From positions 1 to 64,000 of the forward strand of contig NZ_WMJZ01000008.1 in assembly GCF_009711095.1 (NCBI RefSeq): 64,000 bases of DNA, given 5' to 3'. This DNA comes from Intestinirhabdus alba. GTDB taxonomy: Bacteria > Pseudomonadota > Gammaproteobacteria > Enterobacterales > Enterobacteriaceae. Of this stretch, positions 35,580 to 44,004 are shown one piece after another. The notes under the pieces were generated by a model. It was not told the DNA's origin, searched no databases, and saw only the letters and a list, made by a program, of their open reading frames with translations. How positions within the stretch are numbered: position 1 is the stretch's first letter; every line of letters starts with the position of its first letter. Made by a program: the position numbers and the translations under genes.

Positions 35580-35974
35580 CGCGTCAGCTCACCCAGCTCT
35601 TTGGCGTTGAACTCAATGATGCGCAGGCCGTACTTATCGTTAAGCACCACCACTTCCGCTTTGCCGAACTGAATGCCGTTGACCTTAATATCCAGCGGCT
35701 CGCCCGCCATCTTGTCCAGTTCAATCACCGAATCGCCGTTGACCGACATCAGTTCGGCCAGAGAGATATTCACCGAGGCGACCTCAAGGGTCAGGGTCAC
35801 CGGAATGCGGCTGAACAGCGCCATTTTGCGCAGGTCGGTCAGCGCGGCGTTCGCGGTTTCCGGCTGTAAATCGAGGCGAATATTGCCTTCAACGGTCTCC
35901 TCCTGCGGCATGTCGCTCAGGTTCAGGTCGTCAAGGTCAAGGGTCTGGCTCAGCTCGTGTTGCAAATCACTCAT
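35576..35974 (-). CDS. lfiN: Lateral flagellar C-ring protein FliN
   Basis: 132 residues. The C-terminal ~75 residues form the SpoA/FliN domain (RIPVTLTLEVASVNISLAEL, GEPLDIKVNGIQFGKAEVVV). ATG 35974 (MSDLQHELSQ) is used rather than an upstream in-frame codon because it follows GAGAAGCAAT and overlaps lfiM by only 8 bp. Part of the switch ring that binds FliH and receives export cargo. Confidence 0.92.
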   Translation of the reverse strand: MSDLQHELSQTLDLDDLNLSDMPQEETVEGNIRLDLQPETANAALTDLRKMALFSRIPVTLTLEVASVNISLAELMSVNGDSVIELDKMAGEPLDIKVNGIQFGKAEVVVLNDKYGLRIIEFNAKELGELTR

Positions 35975-36851
35975 ATTGCTTCTCGGTTGTCTTATCATGG
36001 ATATCGCACAAAAACAGTTTGCTACGATCTTCGACGATAGCAGCCTCAAAAATCTGTTCTTTGCCGATAAATACCGGTAAAGGTTCGTTAATTCCGATAG
36101 GGATAATATCGCCAGGCTTAATGTCGGCGATCTGGGCGACGGTCAGGTTCAGGCTGGCCAGACGCCCGGTCAGCTTTAGCGGCAGACTTTCAAACAGTCG
36201 TTCTATCTGCACAGGGCTTAGCTGCGCGCTTTTGGCGACGCGGTTGCCGGAGCCGTCCGGCGAGCGGAGAATCGCCAGCATCCGATCGACGTGATGATGG
36301 TCAAGCAGAATCGTAAAGGAGCCGTGGTCGTACCCGGCGAGGGTAAAGGTAATGCACCAGGACCAGTGGCTAATTACCGCAGAGTAGTCGACCTTAATTT
36401 CCAGGTTCTCGCCAAAGGTTTCTTTGCAAATCACCAGCTGGGTCAGCTCCTGCCCCAGTTTACTCTTCAGACGCTCTTCTGTTTTGGTCACGCGCAGAGA
36501 TTCATCCGGCGCAACGTGGTTGCTGTCTTTACTTAAGCCGTAAAAATCATGGAGGATGTTGAGTAATAAAATACGGTCGATAACAAACGCGACATTACCA
36601 TAGGGCGTCGAAAACACCTGCGCATTCTTATATTGTTGGTCGATGGCGAAGGTCATCGACTTCAGCGCGGCGTTAACGCGAAGTTTTTTCAGAAAATAAA
36701 TGCTCAGACGCGCATCAAGAATGTCAAAACTGTCATTCATCAACTTTGGTAACTTGTGCCACGGACGACCGAGTTTACGGGTGTCGAGCTTTACCAGAGA
36801 AGATAAATCCTTTCGCTGATGAATTCTTGCTCGCTGTGATGCAGGGTTCAT
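35967..36851 (-). CDS. lfiM: Lateral flagellar C-ring protein FliM
   Basis: 294 residues. The middle domain includes DILDARLSIYFLKKLRVNAA and VAFVIDRILLLNILHDFYGL, and the C-terminal SpoA-like domain LTGRLASLNLTVAQIADIKP GDIIPI. The N-terminus lacks the classic CheY-binding LSQxEIDALL peptide of polar/peritrichous FliM, so response to chemotaxis signals is doubtful. First gene of the minus-strand export/C-ring operon. Confidence 0.85.
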   Translation of the reverse strand: MNPASQRARIHQRKDLSSLVKLDTRKLGRPWHKLPKLMNDSFDILDARLSIYFLKKLRVNAALKSMTFAIDQQYKNAQVFSTPYGNVAFVIDRILLLNILHDFYGLSKDSNHVAPDESLRVTKTEERLKSKLGQELTQLVICKETFGENLEIKVDYSAVISHWSWCITFTLAGYDHGSFTILLDHHHVDRMLAILRSPDGSGNRVAKSAQLSPVQIERLFESLPLKLTGRLASLNLTVAQIADIKPGDIIPIGINEPLPVFIGKEQIFEAAIVEDRSKLFLCDIHDKTTEKQYE

Positions 36852-37362
36852 GATTATTCCGGGTTACCAAAAGATCAGGTGAAAAATAACGCCACTTTCT
36901 GGTGGTGTGCAGATTGAACCGTAAAAAAATCCCTGGAGGTATTTGAGTTTTAAAAACGTTGTGTCGCTCTTACCTGTCATGGGAGAGGTTTCACTGGCGA
37001 ACTTCCCACCGGTTCCATCAGGGGGTAGATTAGACAATCTTAAGTATGCTATTGCAAGTATTGATGGGTTATTAATCCATTATTTATCCAGGATTTTTCT
37101 TATTCCTGTGTTTGTTAATTCATTGATTTATATGGATTAATATTTTAATACCCATTAAAAACAAGACAATTCTTAATCCCTGCGTATACTGCCCGAACTT
37201 CAGGGAATTTACCTTAGTCAAAAGTTAAAAAAACTCCCCGTTTTTATTAACATCTGCCGGGTATTTATTAACAAAAAGGATTTGCGTACTTTCTTAAGGG
37301 TGCTCTTGATAATTATTGAAAAGCATATTTCTTAATTTGTCTTTTTCTGTTGGTATACCTAA
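36852..37362. other. Divergent lfiM-lafK intergenic region
   Basis: 511 bp, AT-rich, no gene. Promoters for both operons must lie here. The only sigma-54-like sequence toward lfiM is weak (TGGCGTTATTTTTCA, minus strand, 36880-36894, lacking the -12 GC). No consensus sigma-70 site stands out for lafK. Confidence 0.5.
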
Positions 37363-38394
37363 ATGAGTATTATCATTGAATGCGAAGATCGTAATGAGAA
37401 CGGCTTTGTCGCCGTTTCTCCAGCCAGCGTTAGCGTCATGTCGCTGGCGCGTCGCGTTGCTAAGTATAATGTATCGGTACTGATTACAGGCGAAACGGGA
37501 ACAGGTAAAGAATGTATTGCTAAATACATTCATGAGAATGCCAGCGGCAGCGATGCGCCCTACGTTGGGGTTAACTGCGCCGCTATTCCGGAAAGTATGC
37601 TGGAAGCTATTTTATTCGGCTATGAAAAAGGTGCCTTTACCGGCGCGGTAGCGGGCGTGGCGGGTAAATTTGAACAGGCCAACGGCGGAACGCTGCTGCT
37701 GGATGAAATTGGCGATATGCCGCTGGCGCTGCAGGCGAAACTACTGCGGGTATTACAGGAGCAGGAAGTTGAGCGCCTCGGCAGCCATAAGCGTATTCCG
37801 CTGGATATTCGCCTGATCGCCTCAACCAATAAAGACCTGCAGCAGGAAATTGCCGAAGGGCGTTTTCGTCAGGATCTCTACTACCGTATTTCGGTGGTGC
37901 CTATTCATATCACGCCGCTGCGCGAGCGTCGACAGGATATCCTGCCGCTGGCCCAGCGCTTTATCGCTAAATACCGCGCCTTTCACAAGGGCGAGCTGCG
38001 CCTGAGCGACGACGCGCGCGCGGCGCTGCTCAGATACGACTGGCCGGGCAACGTCCGGGAGCTGGAGAACGTGATCCAGCGCGGGATGATTTTATGCAAC
38101 GGCGAAGTGATTGACGCCGCCGACTTTGGCCTTGGCCAGCGCGCGGCCCAGCCGGAGGCACAGGTTATCGACATGATGCCCGCCTACCGCGAGCAGGCGG
38201 CGGACAGCCGCTCGATCCGCGACGTCAAGCTGCACGGCCGCCTGGCGGAGTACCAGTACATCATGGAGCTGCTTAAGCGCCATAAAGGGAATAAGTCCAA
38301 AACAGCGGCGTTCCTCGGCATCACGCCGCGCGCCCTGCGCTATCGTCTCGCCTCCATGCGCGACGAAGGCATTGATATTGAATGTTATTCCTGA
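37363..38394 (+). CDS. lafK: LafK, sigma-54-dependent activator of lateral flagellar genes
   Basis: 343 residues. No receiver domain; the AAA+ domain begins almost at once. Walker A GETGTGKE (43-50), the sigma-54 contact loop GAFTGA (90-95), Walker B LLLDEIG (111-117), then a C-terminal Fis-type HTH (NKSKTAAFLGITPRALRYRL). LafK is the master regulator of Flag-2 systems and works with RpoN. A near-perfect sigma-54 promoter is found before lfgB (49653-49667). It is divergent from lfiM and followed by lfiE 19 bp later. Confidence 0.93.
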   Translation: MSIIIECEDRNENGFVAVSPASVSVMSLARRVAKYNVSVLITGETGTGKECIAKYIHENASGSDAPYVGVNCAAIPESMLEAILFGYEKGAFTGAVAGVAGKFEQANGGTLLLDEIGDMPLALQAKLLRVLQEQEVERLGSHKRIPLDIRLIASTNKDLQQEIAEGRFRQDLYYRISVVPIHITPLRERRQDILPLAQRFIAKYRAFHKGELRLSDDARAALLRYDWPGNVRELENVIQRGMILCNGEVIDAADFGLGQRAAQPEAQVIDMMPAYREQAADSRSIRDVKLHGRLAEYQYIMELLKRHKGNKSKTAAFLGITPRALRYRLASMRDEGIDIECYS

Positions 38395-38413
38395 GGCCAT
38401 GAGGAAGTGAAGA

Positions 38414-38782
38414 ATGGATAAAATTACCGCCGCAGGCATTAACGTTACGCGCCACGAGCTGCTGGGAAGAATGCAGCAGACCGCCGCGCTGGCTTCGGCC
38501 GGATCGGTTGAGGCCGCCCCCACCATCGCGCCCGCCAACGATCTGTTCGGCATCAGCGAACCGGTTTCCTTTTCCGGCGTGCTGAACGAGGCCATTAATC
38601 ACGTCGACGCCGTTCAGCACAGCGCCAGCGCCCGGCAGCAGGCCATCGATATGGGCCTGAGCGACGATTTAACCGGTGCGATGATCGAAAGCCAAAAGGC
38701 CAGCGTGGCTTTTTCGGCCATGATGCAGGTGCGCAACAAGCTCACCACGGCGCTGGACGAAGTCATGAATATTCCGCTCTAA
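38414..38782 (+). CDS. lfiE: Lateral flagellar rod-junction protein FliE
   Basis: 122 residues. The C-terminal half holds the FliE pattern MIESQKASVAFSAMMQVRNK LTTALDEVMNIPL, which joins the MS ring to the proximal rod. First of the lfiEFGHIJ run, with lfiF 10 bp downstream. Confidence 0.92.
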   Translation: MDKITAAGINVTRHELLGRMQQTAALASAGSVEAAPTIAPANDLFGISEPVSFSGVLNEAINHVDAVQHSASARQQAIDMGLSDDLTGAMIESQKASVAFSAMMQVRNKLTTALDEVMNIPL

Positions 38783-38792
38783 GGTTTTTTCT

Positions 38793-40475
38793 GTGCTAAC
38801 TAAGATTAAAAGTCGTTTCCCCTCCCTGTCAGTACCGTCTGCCCTGAACAAGCCTAAAATCCTGGTTATCGCGGGCGGCGTCGCGCTGGCGGCGGCGATC
38901 GTTCTGTCGCTGTGGTATCGCAACCAGGGCTATGTCGCGCTCTACGGCTCCCGGGAGCATCTGCCGGTCGCCCAGGTGGTCGAGGTGCTGGGGGCGGAAA
39001 ATATCGCCTACCGCATTAACCCGGAGAACGGGCAGATTCTGGTGAGCGAAACCACGCTGCCCAGGGCGCGAATGGCGCTGGCGGCGAAAGGTATCAGCGC
39101 CCTCACGCCGGACGGCTACGAGCTGATGGATAAAGACGAGCTGCTGGGCAGCAGCCAGTTTATCCAGAATGTCCGCTATAAGCGCAGCATGGAAGGGGAG
39201 CTGGCGAAAAGCATTATGGCGCTGGACCCGGTGGAAAACGCGCGCGTGCACCTGGGGCTAAATGAGTCCAGCTCCTTTGTGCTGACCAACAAACCCTCCA
39301 GCAGCGCGTCGGTGATGGTGCAGCTGCGCTACGGCAAAAAGCTGGACGAGCAGCAGGTGGCCTCCATCGTACAGCTGGTGGCGGGAAGCGTGCCGGGGAT
39401 GCAGCCTGAGTCGGTGCGGGTGGTCGATCAGAGCGGCAACCTGCTGTCGGAAGGCGTCACCGGCCCTGACGGCGGCACGGCGGGCAAGCGCATGGGCGAA
39501 GAGGTCATGCAGCGCATTCGCGAAGACACCCGGCAGAATATCGCCACCCTGCTGACCTCGCTGGTCGGGGCGGGCAACTTTCGTATCAGCGTCGCCCCGA
39601 CCGTGGATCTCAGCCGCGTGGAGGAGACTCAGGAGCGGCTGGGCAAAGAGCCGCGGGTCAGCGACGAGCAGTTGAGCGAAGAGAACACCACCAACGAGAT
39701 GGCGTTCGGCATTCCCGGCTCCCTGAGCAACCGCCCGGTCAACCAGGCCCCGCAGGCCGCGGCGGACCAGGCGGCGGGCAACCCGCCCGCGGCAAACGCC
39801 GCCAACGACACCAACCCGCGCTCGCTCTCCAGCCGCAGCCAGCAGCAGCGCAAATATGCGTTCGATCGCGATATCCGCCATATCCGCCATCCGGGCTATA
39901 AGCTGGAAAAAATGAGCGTGGCGGTGGTGCTCAACCAGGCCGCTCCGGCGCTGGAAAAGGTTACGCCGGAACAGCTGGCCACCATCACCCGGCTGGTGGA
40001 GAGCGCGGCGGGCATTGAGAAAAACCGCGGCGACGCCCTGACCCTGGACGTGCTGACCTTCACCGCCCCGGAAAGCGAGGTGATACCGGAGCTGAAGTGG
40101 TGGCAGGACCCCGCCATCCAGTACTGGGGACAGAACGGCGGCATCGGGCTGCTGGCCCTGCTGGCGCTGCTGTTCGGCCTGCGTCCGCTGGCGCAGCGCT
40201 TTAGTCGCCGGGAGCCGGTCACCCCCGACGGCGAAACCGCGAAGAAAGCGCTGGAGGAACCGGACAACGACCAGAAGGTGAGCGATGAAGAGTTTGTCGG
40301 GCTGTCGAAAGCGGCGTTCAACAATAATGAAGAGCTGCTGCCGCCGCAAAGCTCCGGCCTGGAGACCAAAGTCGAGTTTCTCCAGCTGCTGGCCAAAAGC
40401 GAAACCGAACGTGTGGCAGAGGTACTGAAACAATGGATCAACAGCAATGACCGAAGCAACAGCAAACAGGAATGA
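38793..40475 (+). CDS. lfiF: Lateral flagellar MS-ring protein FliF
   Basis: 560 residues, GTG start. An N-terminal span (ILVIAGGVALAAAIVLSLWY), the periplasmic ring-building motifs (YVALYGSREHLPVAQVVEVL, RVHLGLNESSSFVLTNKPSS), a second span near the C-terminus (IGLLALLALLFGLRPLAQRF) and the FliG-binding tail (ERVAEVLKQWINS) are all present. A Pro/Ala/Asn-rich stretch around 310-350 is a linker. The last 29 bp overlap lfiG. Confidence 0.95.
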   Translation: MLTKIKSRFPSLSVPSALNKPKILVIAGGVALAAAIVLSLWYRNQGYVALYGSREHLPVAQVVEVLGAENIAYRINPENGQILVSETTLPRARMALAAKGISALTPDGYELMDKDELLGSSQFIQNVRYKRSMEGELAKSIMALDPVENARVHLGLNESSSFVLTNKPSSSASVMVQLRYGKKLDEQQVASIVQLVAGSVPGMQPESVRVVDQSGNLLSEGVTGPDGGTAGKRMGEEVMQRIREDTRQNIATLLTSLVGAGNFRISVAPTVDLSRVEETQERLGKEPRVSDEQLSEENTTNEMAFGIPGSLSNRPVNQAPQAAADQAAGNPPAANAANDTNPRSLSSRSQQQRKYAFDRDIRHIRHPGYKLEKMSVAVVLNQAAPALEKVTPEQLATITRLVESAAGIEKNRGDALTLDVLTFTAPESEVIPELKWWQDPAIQYWGQNGGIGLLALLALLFGLRPLAQRFSRREPVTPDGETAKKALEEPDNDQKVSDEEFVGLSKAAFNNNEELLPPQSSGLETKVEFLQLLAKSETERVAEVLKQWINSNDRSNSKQE

Positions 40476-41481
40476 TCAACAACAATCCTCCTCCGGGCGC
40501 AGCCGTCTGGAACAGGCGGCGATCCTGTTGATGAGCGTTGGCGAGGAGGCCGCCGCGCAGGTGATGCAGAAGCTGAACCGCGAAGAGGTGGTGTTGTTGA
40601 GTGAGACGATGGCGCGGCTTCACGATGTGAAGGTGCATCAGGCGCGCCAGGCGATGAATAATTTTTTCTCCGATTACCGCGAGCAGAGCGGGATCAACGG
40701 GGCCTCGCGCACCTACCTGCGCAGCATCCTGGAAAAGGCGCTGGGCAGCGAGATCGCCCGCAGCGTGATCAACGGGATCTACGGTGAGGAGATCCGCTAC
40801 CGCATGGCGCGCCTGCAGTGGGTGGATACCCCGCAGCTGGCGGCGCTGATCGAGCAGGAACACCTTCAGCTGCAGGCGGTGTTTCTCGCCTTCCTGCCGC
40901 CGGATATCGCCGCCAGCGTGCTCAGCGTTCTGCCCCAGGAGCGGCAGGATGAAATTATCTATCGCGTGGCGCGGTTGGACGATATCAACCGCGACGTGAT
41001 CGACGAGCTGGACCGGCTGATCGATCGCGGCGTGGCGGTGCTCTCTGAACACGGCTCGAAGGTGGTCGGCCTGAAGCACGCGGCCAACATCGTCAACCGC
41101 ATTCCCGGCAACCAGCAGCAGCTGCTGGATCAGCTGCGCGAGCGCGATGCGAAGGTGGTTGAGGATCTGAAGGATGAGATGTACGAATTCTTCATTCTCA
41201 GCCGCCAGACCCCGGCGACGCTGCAGCGCCTGATGGAGGAGATCCCGATCGAAGAGTGGGCGGTGGCCCTGAAGGGGACGGAGCCGGTGCTGCGCCAGGC
41301 CATCTTTAACGTGATGCCCAAGCGTCAGGTCACGCTGCTGCAAAGTACCACCAACCGCCTGGGACCGGTGCCGCTCCGGCGCATTGAGCAGGTGCGGAAA
41401 GAGATTATGCAGGTGGTGCGCCAGCTGGCCGAAGAGGGCGAGATCCAGGTGCAGCTGTTTGCCGAGCAGACGGTGGAGTAA
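40447..41481 (+). CDS. lfiG: Lateral flagellar motor switch protein FliG
   Basis: 344 residues. The three-part FliG layout is recognisable: AAILLMSVGEEAAAQVMQKL (N), LERQ-type middle FLPPDIAASVLSVLPQERQD, and C-terminal EIPIEEWAVALKGTEPVLRQ with the charged torque helix and the following NVMPKRQVTLLQ. It would couple a stator to the rotor, yet no stator gene is in this cluster. Starts inside lfiF. Confidence 0.94.
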   Translation: MTEATANRNDQQQSSSGRSRLEQAAILLMSVGEEAAAQVMQKLNREEVVLLSETMARLHDVKVHQARQAMNNFFSDYREQSGINGASRTYLRSILEKALGSEIARSVINGIYGEEIRYRMARLQWVDTPQLAALIEQEHLQLQAVFLAFLPPDIAASVLSVLPQERQDEIIYRVARLDDINRDVIDELDRLIDRGVAVLSEHGSKVVGLKHAANIVNRIPGNQQQLLDQLRERDAKVVEDLKDEMYEFFILSRQTPATLQRLMEEIPIEEWAVALKGTEPVLRQAIFNVMPKRQVTLLQSTTNRLGPVPLRRIEQVRKEIMQVVRQLAEEGEIQVQLFAEQTVE

Positions 41482-41484
41482 AGC

Positions 41485-42243
41485 ATGTTCAAAAAACGCA
41501 GCGTCCCGCTGGAGGCGCTGACCAGCAGTCGTCAGGCGGTGGTCAGGCCGCGCCTGTACCGCTTCCCGCCGTTGCGCAACCGGCAGGCCGGCGGCGCGCA
41601 GGCCGACGGCGAGGCCGCGCCCGCCGCCCTGGAGCCTGCCGACTACCAGCTGCAGGTCAAAGAGGGCTTTCAGGAGGGGATGAACCGCGGGTTCGCCCAG
41701 GGCATGGAGGACGGCCGGGAAGAGGGCTATCAGGAGGGCGTCCGGCTCGGGTTTGATGAGGGCGTGCGCAAAGGGCTGGCCGAGGGCAAACAGCAGGCCC
41801 GCCAGCAGTTTCTCGACGCCGCCGCCCCGTTTGAGCGTCTGACCGCAGAGGTGCAGCGCTACCTGGAGAGCTACGAGCAGCGCCGCCGCGAGGAGCTGCT
41901 GCAGCTGGTGGAAAAAGTGACCCGCCAGGTGATCCGCTGCGAGCTGGCGCTGCATCCGACGCAGCTGCTGGCGCTGGTCGAAGAGGCGCTGACCAGCCTG
42001 CCGCACCCGCCGGAGCAGGTGCGGGTGCACCTTAACGGCGAAGAGTTTATGCGCATCAGCGAGGCGGAGCCGGAGAAAGCGCGCGAGTGGGGGCTGGTGG
42101 CCGATCCCGCCCTGGAGCCGGGAGAGTGCCGGGTGGTTACCGACACCGCCGAAATGGACGTCGGCTGTCAGCACCGCCTCGACCAGTGCGTGGAGGTACT
42201 GAAAAACAGCCTGCTGCCGGAAGCGACCCATGAGCAGCCTTGA
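41485..42243 (+). CDS. lfiH: Lateral flagellar export regulator FliH
   Basis: 252 residues. Residues ~65-100 carry repeated Gly-xxx-Gly/Glu steps (EGMNRGFAQGMEDGREEGYQ) typical of FliH coiled-coil helices, followed by a HrpE/YscL-like C-terminal domain. It binds the FliI ATPase and links it to FliN. Overlaps lfiI by 14 bp. Confidence 0.92.
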   Translation: MFKKRSVPLEALTSSRQAVVRPRLYRFPPLRNRQAGGAQADGEAAPAALEPADYQLQVKEGFQEGMNRGFAQGMEDGREEGYQEGVRLGFDEGVRKGLAEGKQQARQQFLDAAAPFERLTAEVQRYLESYEQRRREELLQLVEKVTRQVIRCELALHPTQLLALVEEALTSLPHPPEQVRVHLNGEEFMRISEAEPEKAREWGLVADPALEPGECRVVTDTAEMDVGCQHRLDQCVEVLKNSLLPEATHEQP

Positions 42244-43549
42244 TTTTGAGGAGGCGCTGCGCTCCATTGAGCAGATCGATCTGGCGCGGGTCGCCGGACG
42301 TCTGGTCAGGGTCAACGGCATTCTGCTGGAGTGCGTCGGCTGTCGGCTGGCGGTGGGGCAGATGTGCCATATCGAGAACGCCGACGGGGCGCTGATGGAC
42401 GCGCAGGTGGTCGGCTTCGATCGCGACGTCACCTGGCTGATGCCCTTTAAGCACCCCTCCGGGCTGATTGCCGGGGCGCGGGTATTTCCCGCCGGCAAAG
42501 CCGAAGGCATCGCCATCGGCGATCGCTGGCTGGGGCGGGTGGTGAACGGCCTCGGCGAACCCCTTGACGATAAGGGCAAGCTCGGGGGCGAGACCCTGCT
42601 GTCGCCGCAGCTGCCGCAGGTACATCCGCTGAAGCGGCGGCCGGTTCACGCGCCGCTGGACGTTGGCGTCCGCGCCATCAACGGCCTGCTGACCATCGGC
42701 AAGGGGCAGCGCGTCGGGCTGATGGCGGGCAGCGGCGTCGGCAAAAGCGTGCTGCTCGGCATGATCACCCGCTACACCCAGGCGGAAGTGGTGGTGGTGG
42801 GGCTGATTGGCGAGCGCGGCCGGGAAGTAAAAGAGTTTATTGATAATGCCCTGCAGGCCGAAGGGCTGGCCAAGTCGGTTATCGTCGCCGCGCCGGCCGA
42901 TGAGTCGCCGCTGATGCGCATTAAAGCCACCGAGCTGTGCCACTCCATCGCCAGCTACTATCGTGACAAGGGCAAAGACGTGCTGCTGCTGGTGGACTCC
43001 CTGACGCGCTATGCCATGGCGCAGCGCGAGATCGCGCTGTCTCTGGGCGAGCCGCCGGCCACCAAGGGCTACCCGCCCTCGGCCTTTGGCATGATCCCGC
43101 GGCTGGTGGAGAGCGCCGGCAACAGCGAAAGCGAAGGATCGATGACCGCCATTTATACGGTGCTGGCGGAAGGGGACGATCAGCAGGACCCGATCGTCGA
43201 CTGCGCCCGCGCGGTGCTCGACGGCCATATCGTGCTCTCGCGCCAGCTGGCCGAAGCCGGGCACTACCCGGCCATTGATATCGGCCAGTCCATCAGCCGC
43301 TGTATGAGCCAGGTGACCGGCCGCGAGCATCAGCTGGCCGCCCGCGCCCTGAAGCAGCTCTACGCCGAATACCAGAGCATTAAGCCGCTGATCCCGCTGG
43401 GAGGCTACGTCGCCGGTGCCGATCCGCTGGCGGATAAAGCGGTGCGCCTCTCGCCGGCCATCAACCAGTTCTTACAACAGGAAGTCCAGGACGCCGCGCC
43501 GCTGGAGCCAACCATCGGCGATTTGTGCGTGCTGGCGCAGGCAGGGTAA
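42230..43549 (+). CDS. lfiI: Lateral flagellar export ATPase FliI
   Basis: 439 residues of the F1-beta-like family. Walker A GLMAGSGVGKSVLL around 164-177, Walker B DVLLLVDSLTRYAMAQREIA and the family box PPSAFGMIPRLVESAGNSES. It drives unloading of export substrates at the FlhA gate with FliH and FliJ. Confidence 0.96.
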   Translation: MSSLDFEEALRSIEQIDLARVAGRLVRVNGILLECVGCRLAVGQMCHIENADGALMDAQVVGFDRDVTWLMPFKHPSGLIAGARVFPAGKAEGIAIGDRWLGRVVNGLGEPLDDKGKLGGETLLSPQLPQVHPLKRRPVHAPLDVGVRAINGLLTIGKGQRVGLMAGSGVGKSVLLGMITRYTQAEVVVVGLIGERGREVKEFIDNALQAEGLAKSVIVAAPADESPLMRIKATELCHSIASYYRDKGKDVLLLVDSLTRYAMAQREIALSLGEPPATKGYPPSAFGMIPRLVESAGNSESEGSMTAIYTVLAEGDDQQDPIVDCARAVLDGHIVLSRQLAEAGHYPAIDIGQSISRCMSQVTGREHQLAARALKQLYAEYQSIKPLIPLGGYVAGADPLADKAVRLSPAINQFLQQEVQDAAPLEPTIGDLCVLAQAG

Positions 43550-43555
43550 CGCACG

Positions 43556-43999
43556 ATGAGCAAATTAATCTCCACCCTTGAGCAACTGCACCTGCTGCGC
43601 GCCCGCGCGGTAGACGATCTGAGCAGCCAGCTGGCCTCGCAAAACCAGCGGTGCCAGCGCTTTGAAAAGAATATCGACGCGCTGTCGGCCCTTGCCGCAG
43701 GCCTGGGCTCCCAGAGCGGCAGCAGCGCGGCGATGATGATCAACCAGTCGAAATATAAACATAACATCCAGCGCATCATCGACTGGCAGAAGCAGGAGCA
43801 GGCGCTGGCCAACCTGGAGGCGCAGAAGCTGCAGGGGAACCTGCTGGCCGAGGCAAAGCGGGAAAAAAGCCTTGAGCTGGTGCTCGACGCCAGACGCGCC
43901 GACCGGCAGGCGGACCTTAGCCGCCGGGAACAGAAGCTCACCGATGCCGTTTCCGCCCAGTGCTGGCTGCGGCAACAACGTCAGGCCCGTCAACGATAA
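43556..43999 (+). CDS. lfiJ: Lateral flagellar export chaperone FliJ
   Basis: 147 residues, almost wholly helical coiled coil (LISTLEQLHLLRARAVDDLS, NLEAQKLQGNLLAEAKREKS), as expected for FliJ, the stalk of the export ATPase. It starts 6 bp after lfiI. The glycosyltransferase gene that follows begins 5 bp after its stop. Confidence 0.88.
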   Translation: MSKLISTLEQLHLLRARAVDDLSSQLASQNQRCQRFEKNIDALSALAAGLGSQSGSSAAMMINQSKYKHNIQRIIDWQKQEQALANLEAQKLQGNLLAEAKREKSLELVLDARRADRQADLSRREQKLTDAVSAQCWLRQQRQARQR

Positions 44000-44004
44000 A
44001 GGCT

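Noticed and set aside
36880..36894. Sigma-54-like promoter for lfiM (TGGCGTTATTTTTCA)
   Set aside because: The -12 element lacks the required GC, so it is not listed as a supported promoter.
40438..42579. Very long open frame (713 codons) on the minus strand opposite lfiG-lfiH
   Set aside because: Its composition (His/Gln/Arg-rich) is that of an antisense shadow of GC-rich genes; lfiG, lfiH and lfiI on the plus strand are clearly real. The same applies to long plus-strand frames opposite pepD, lfhA and lutB.
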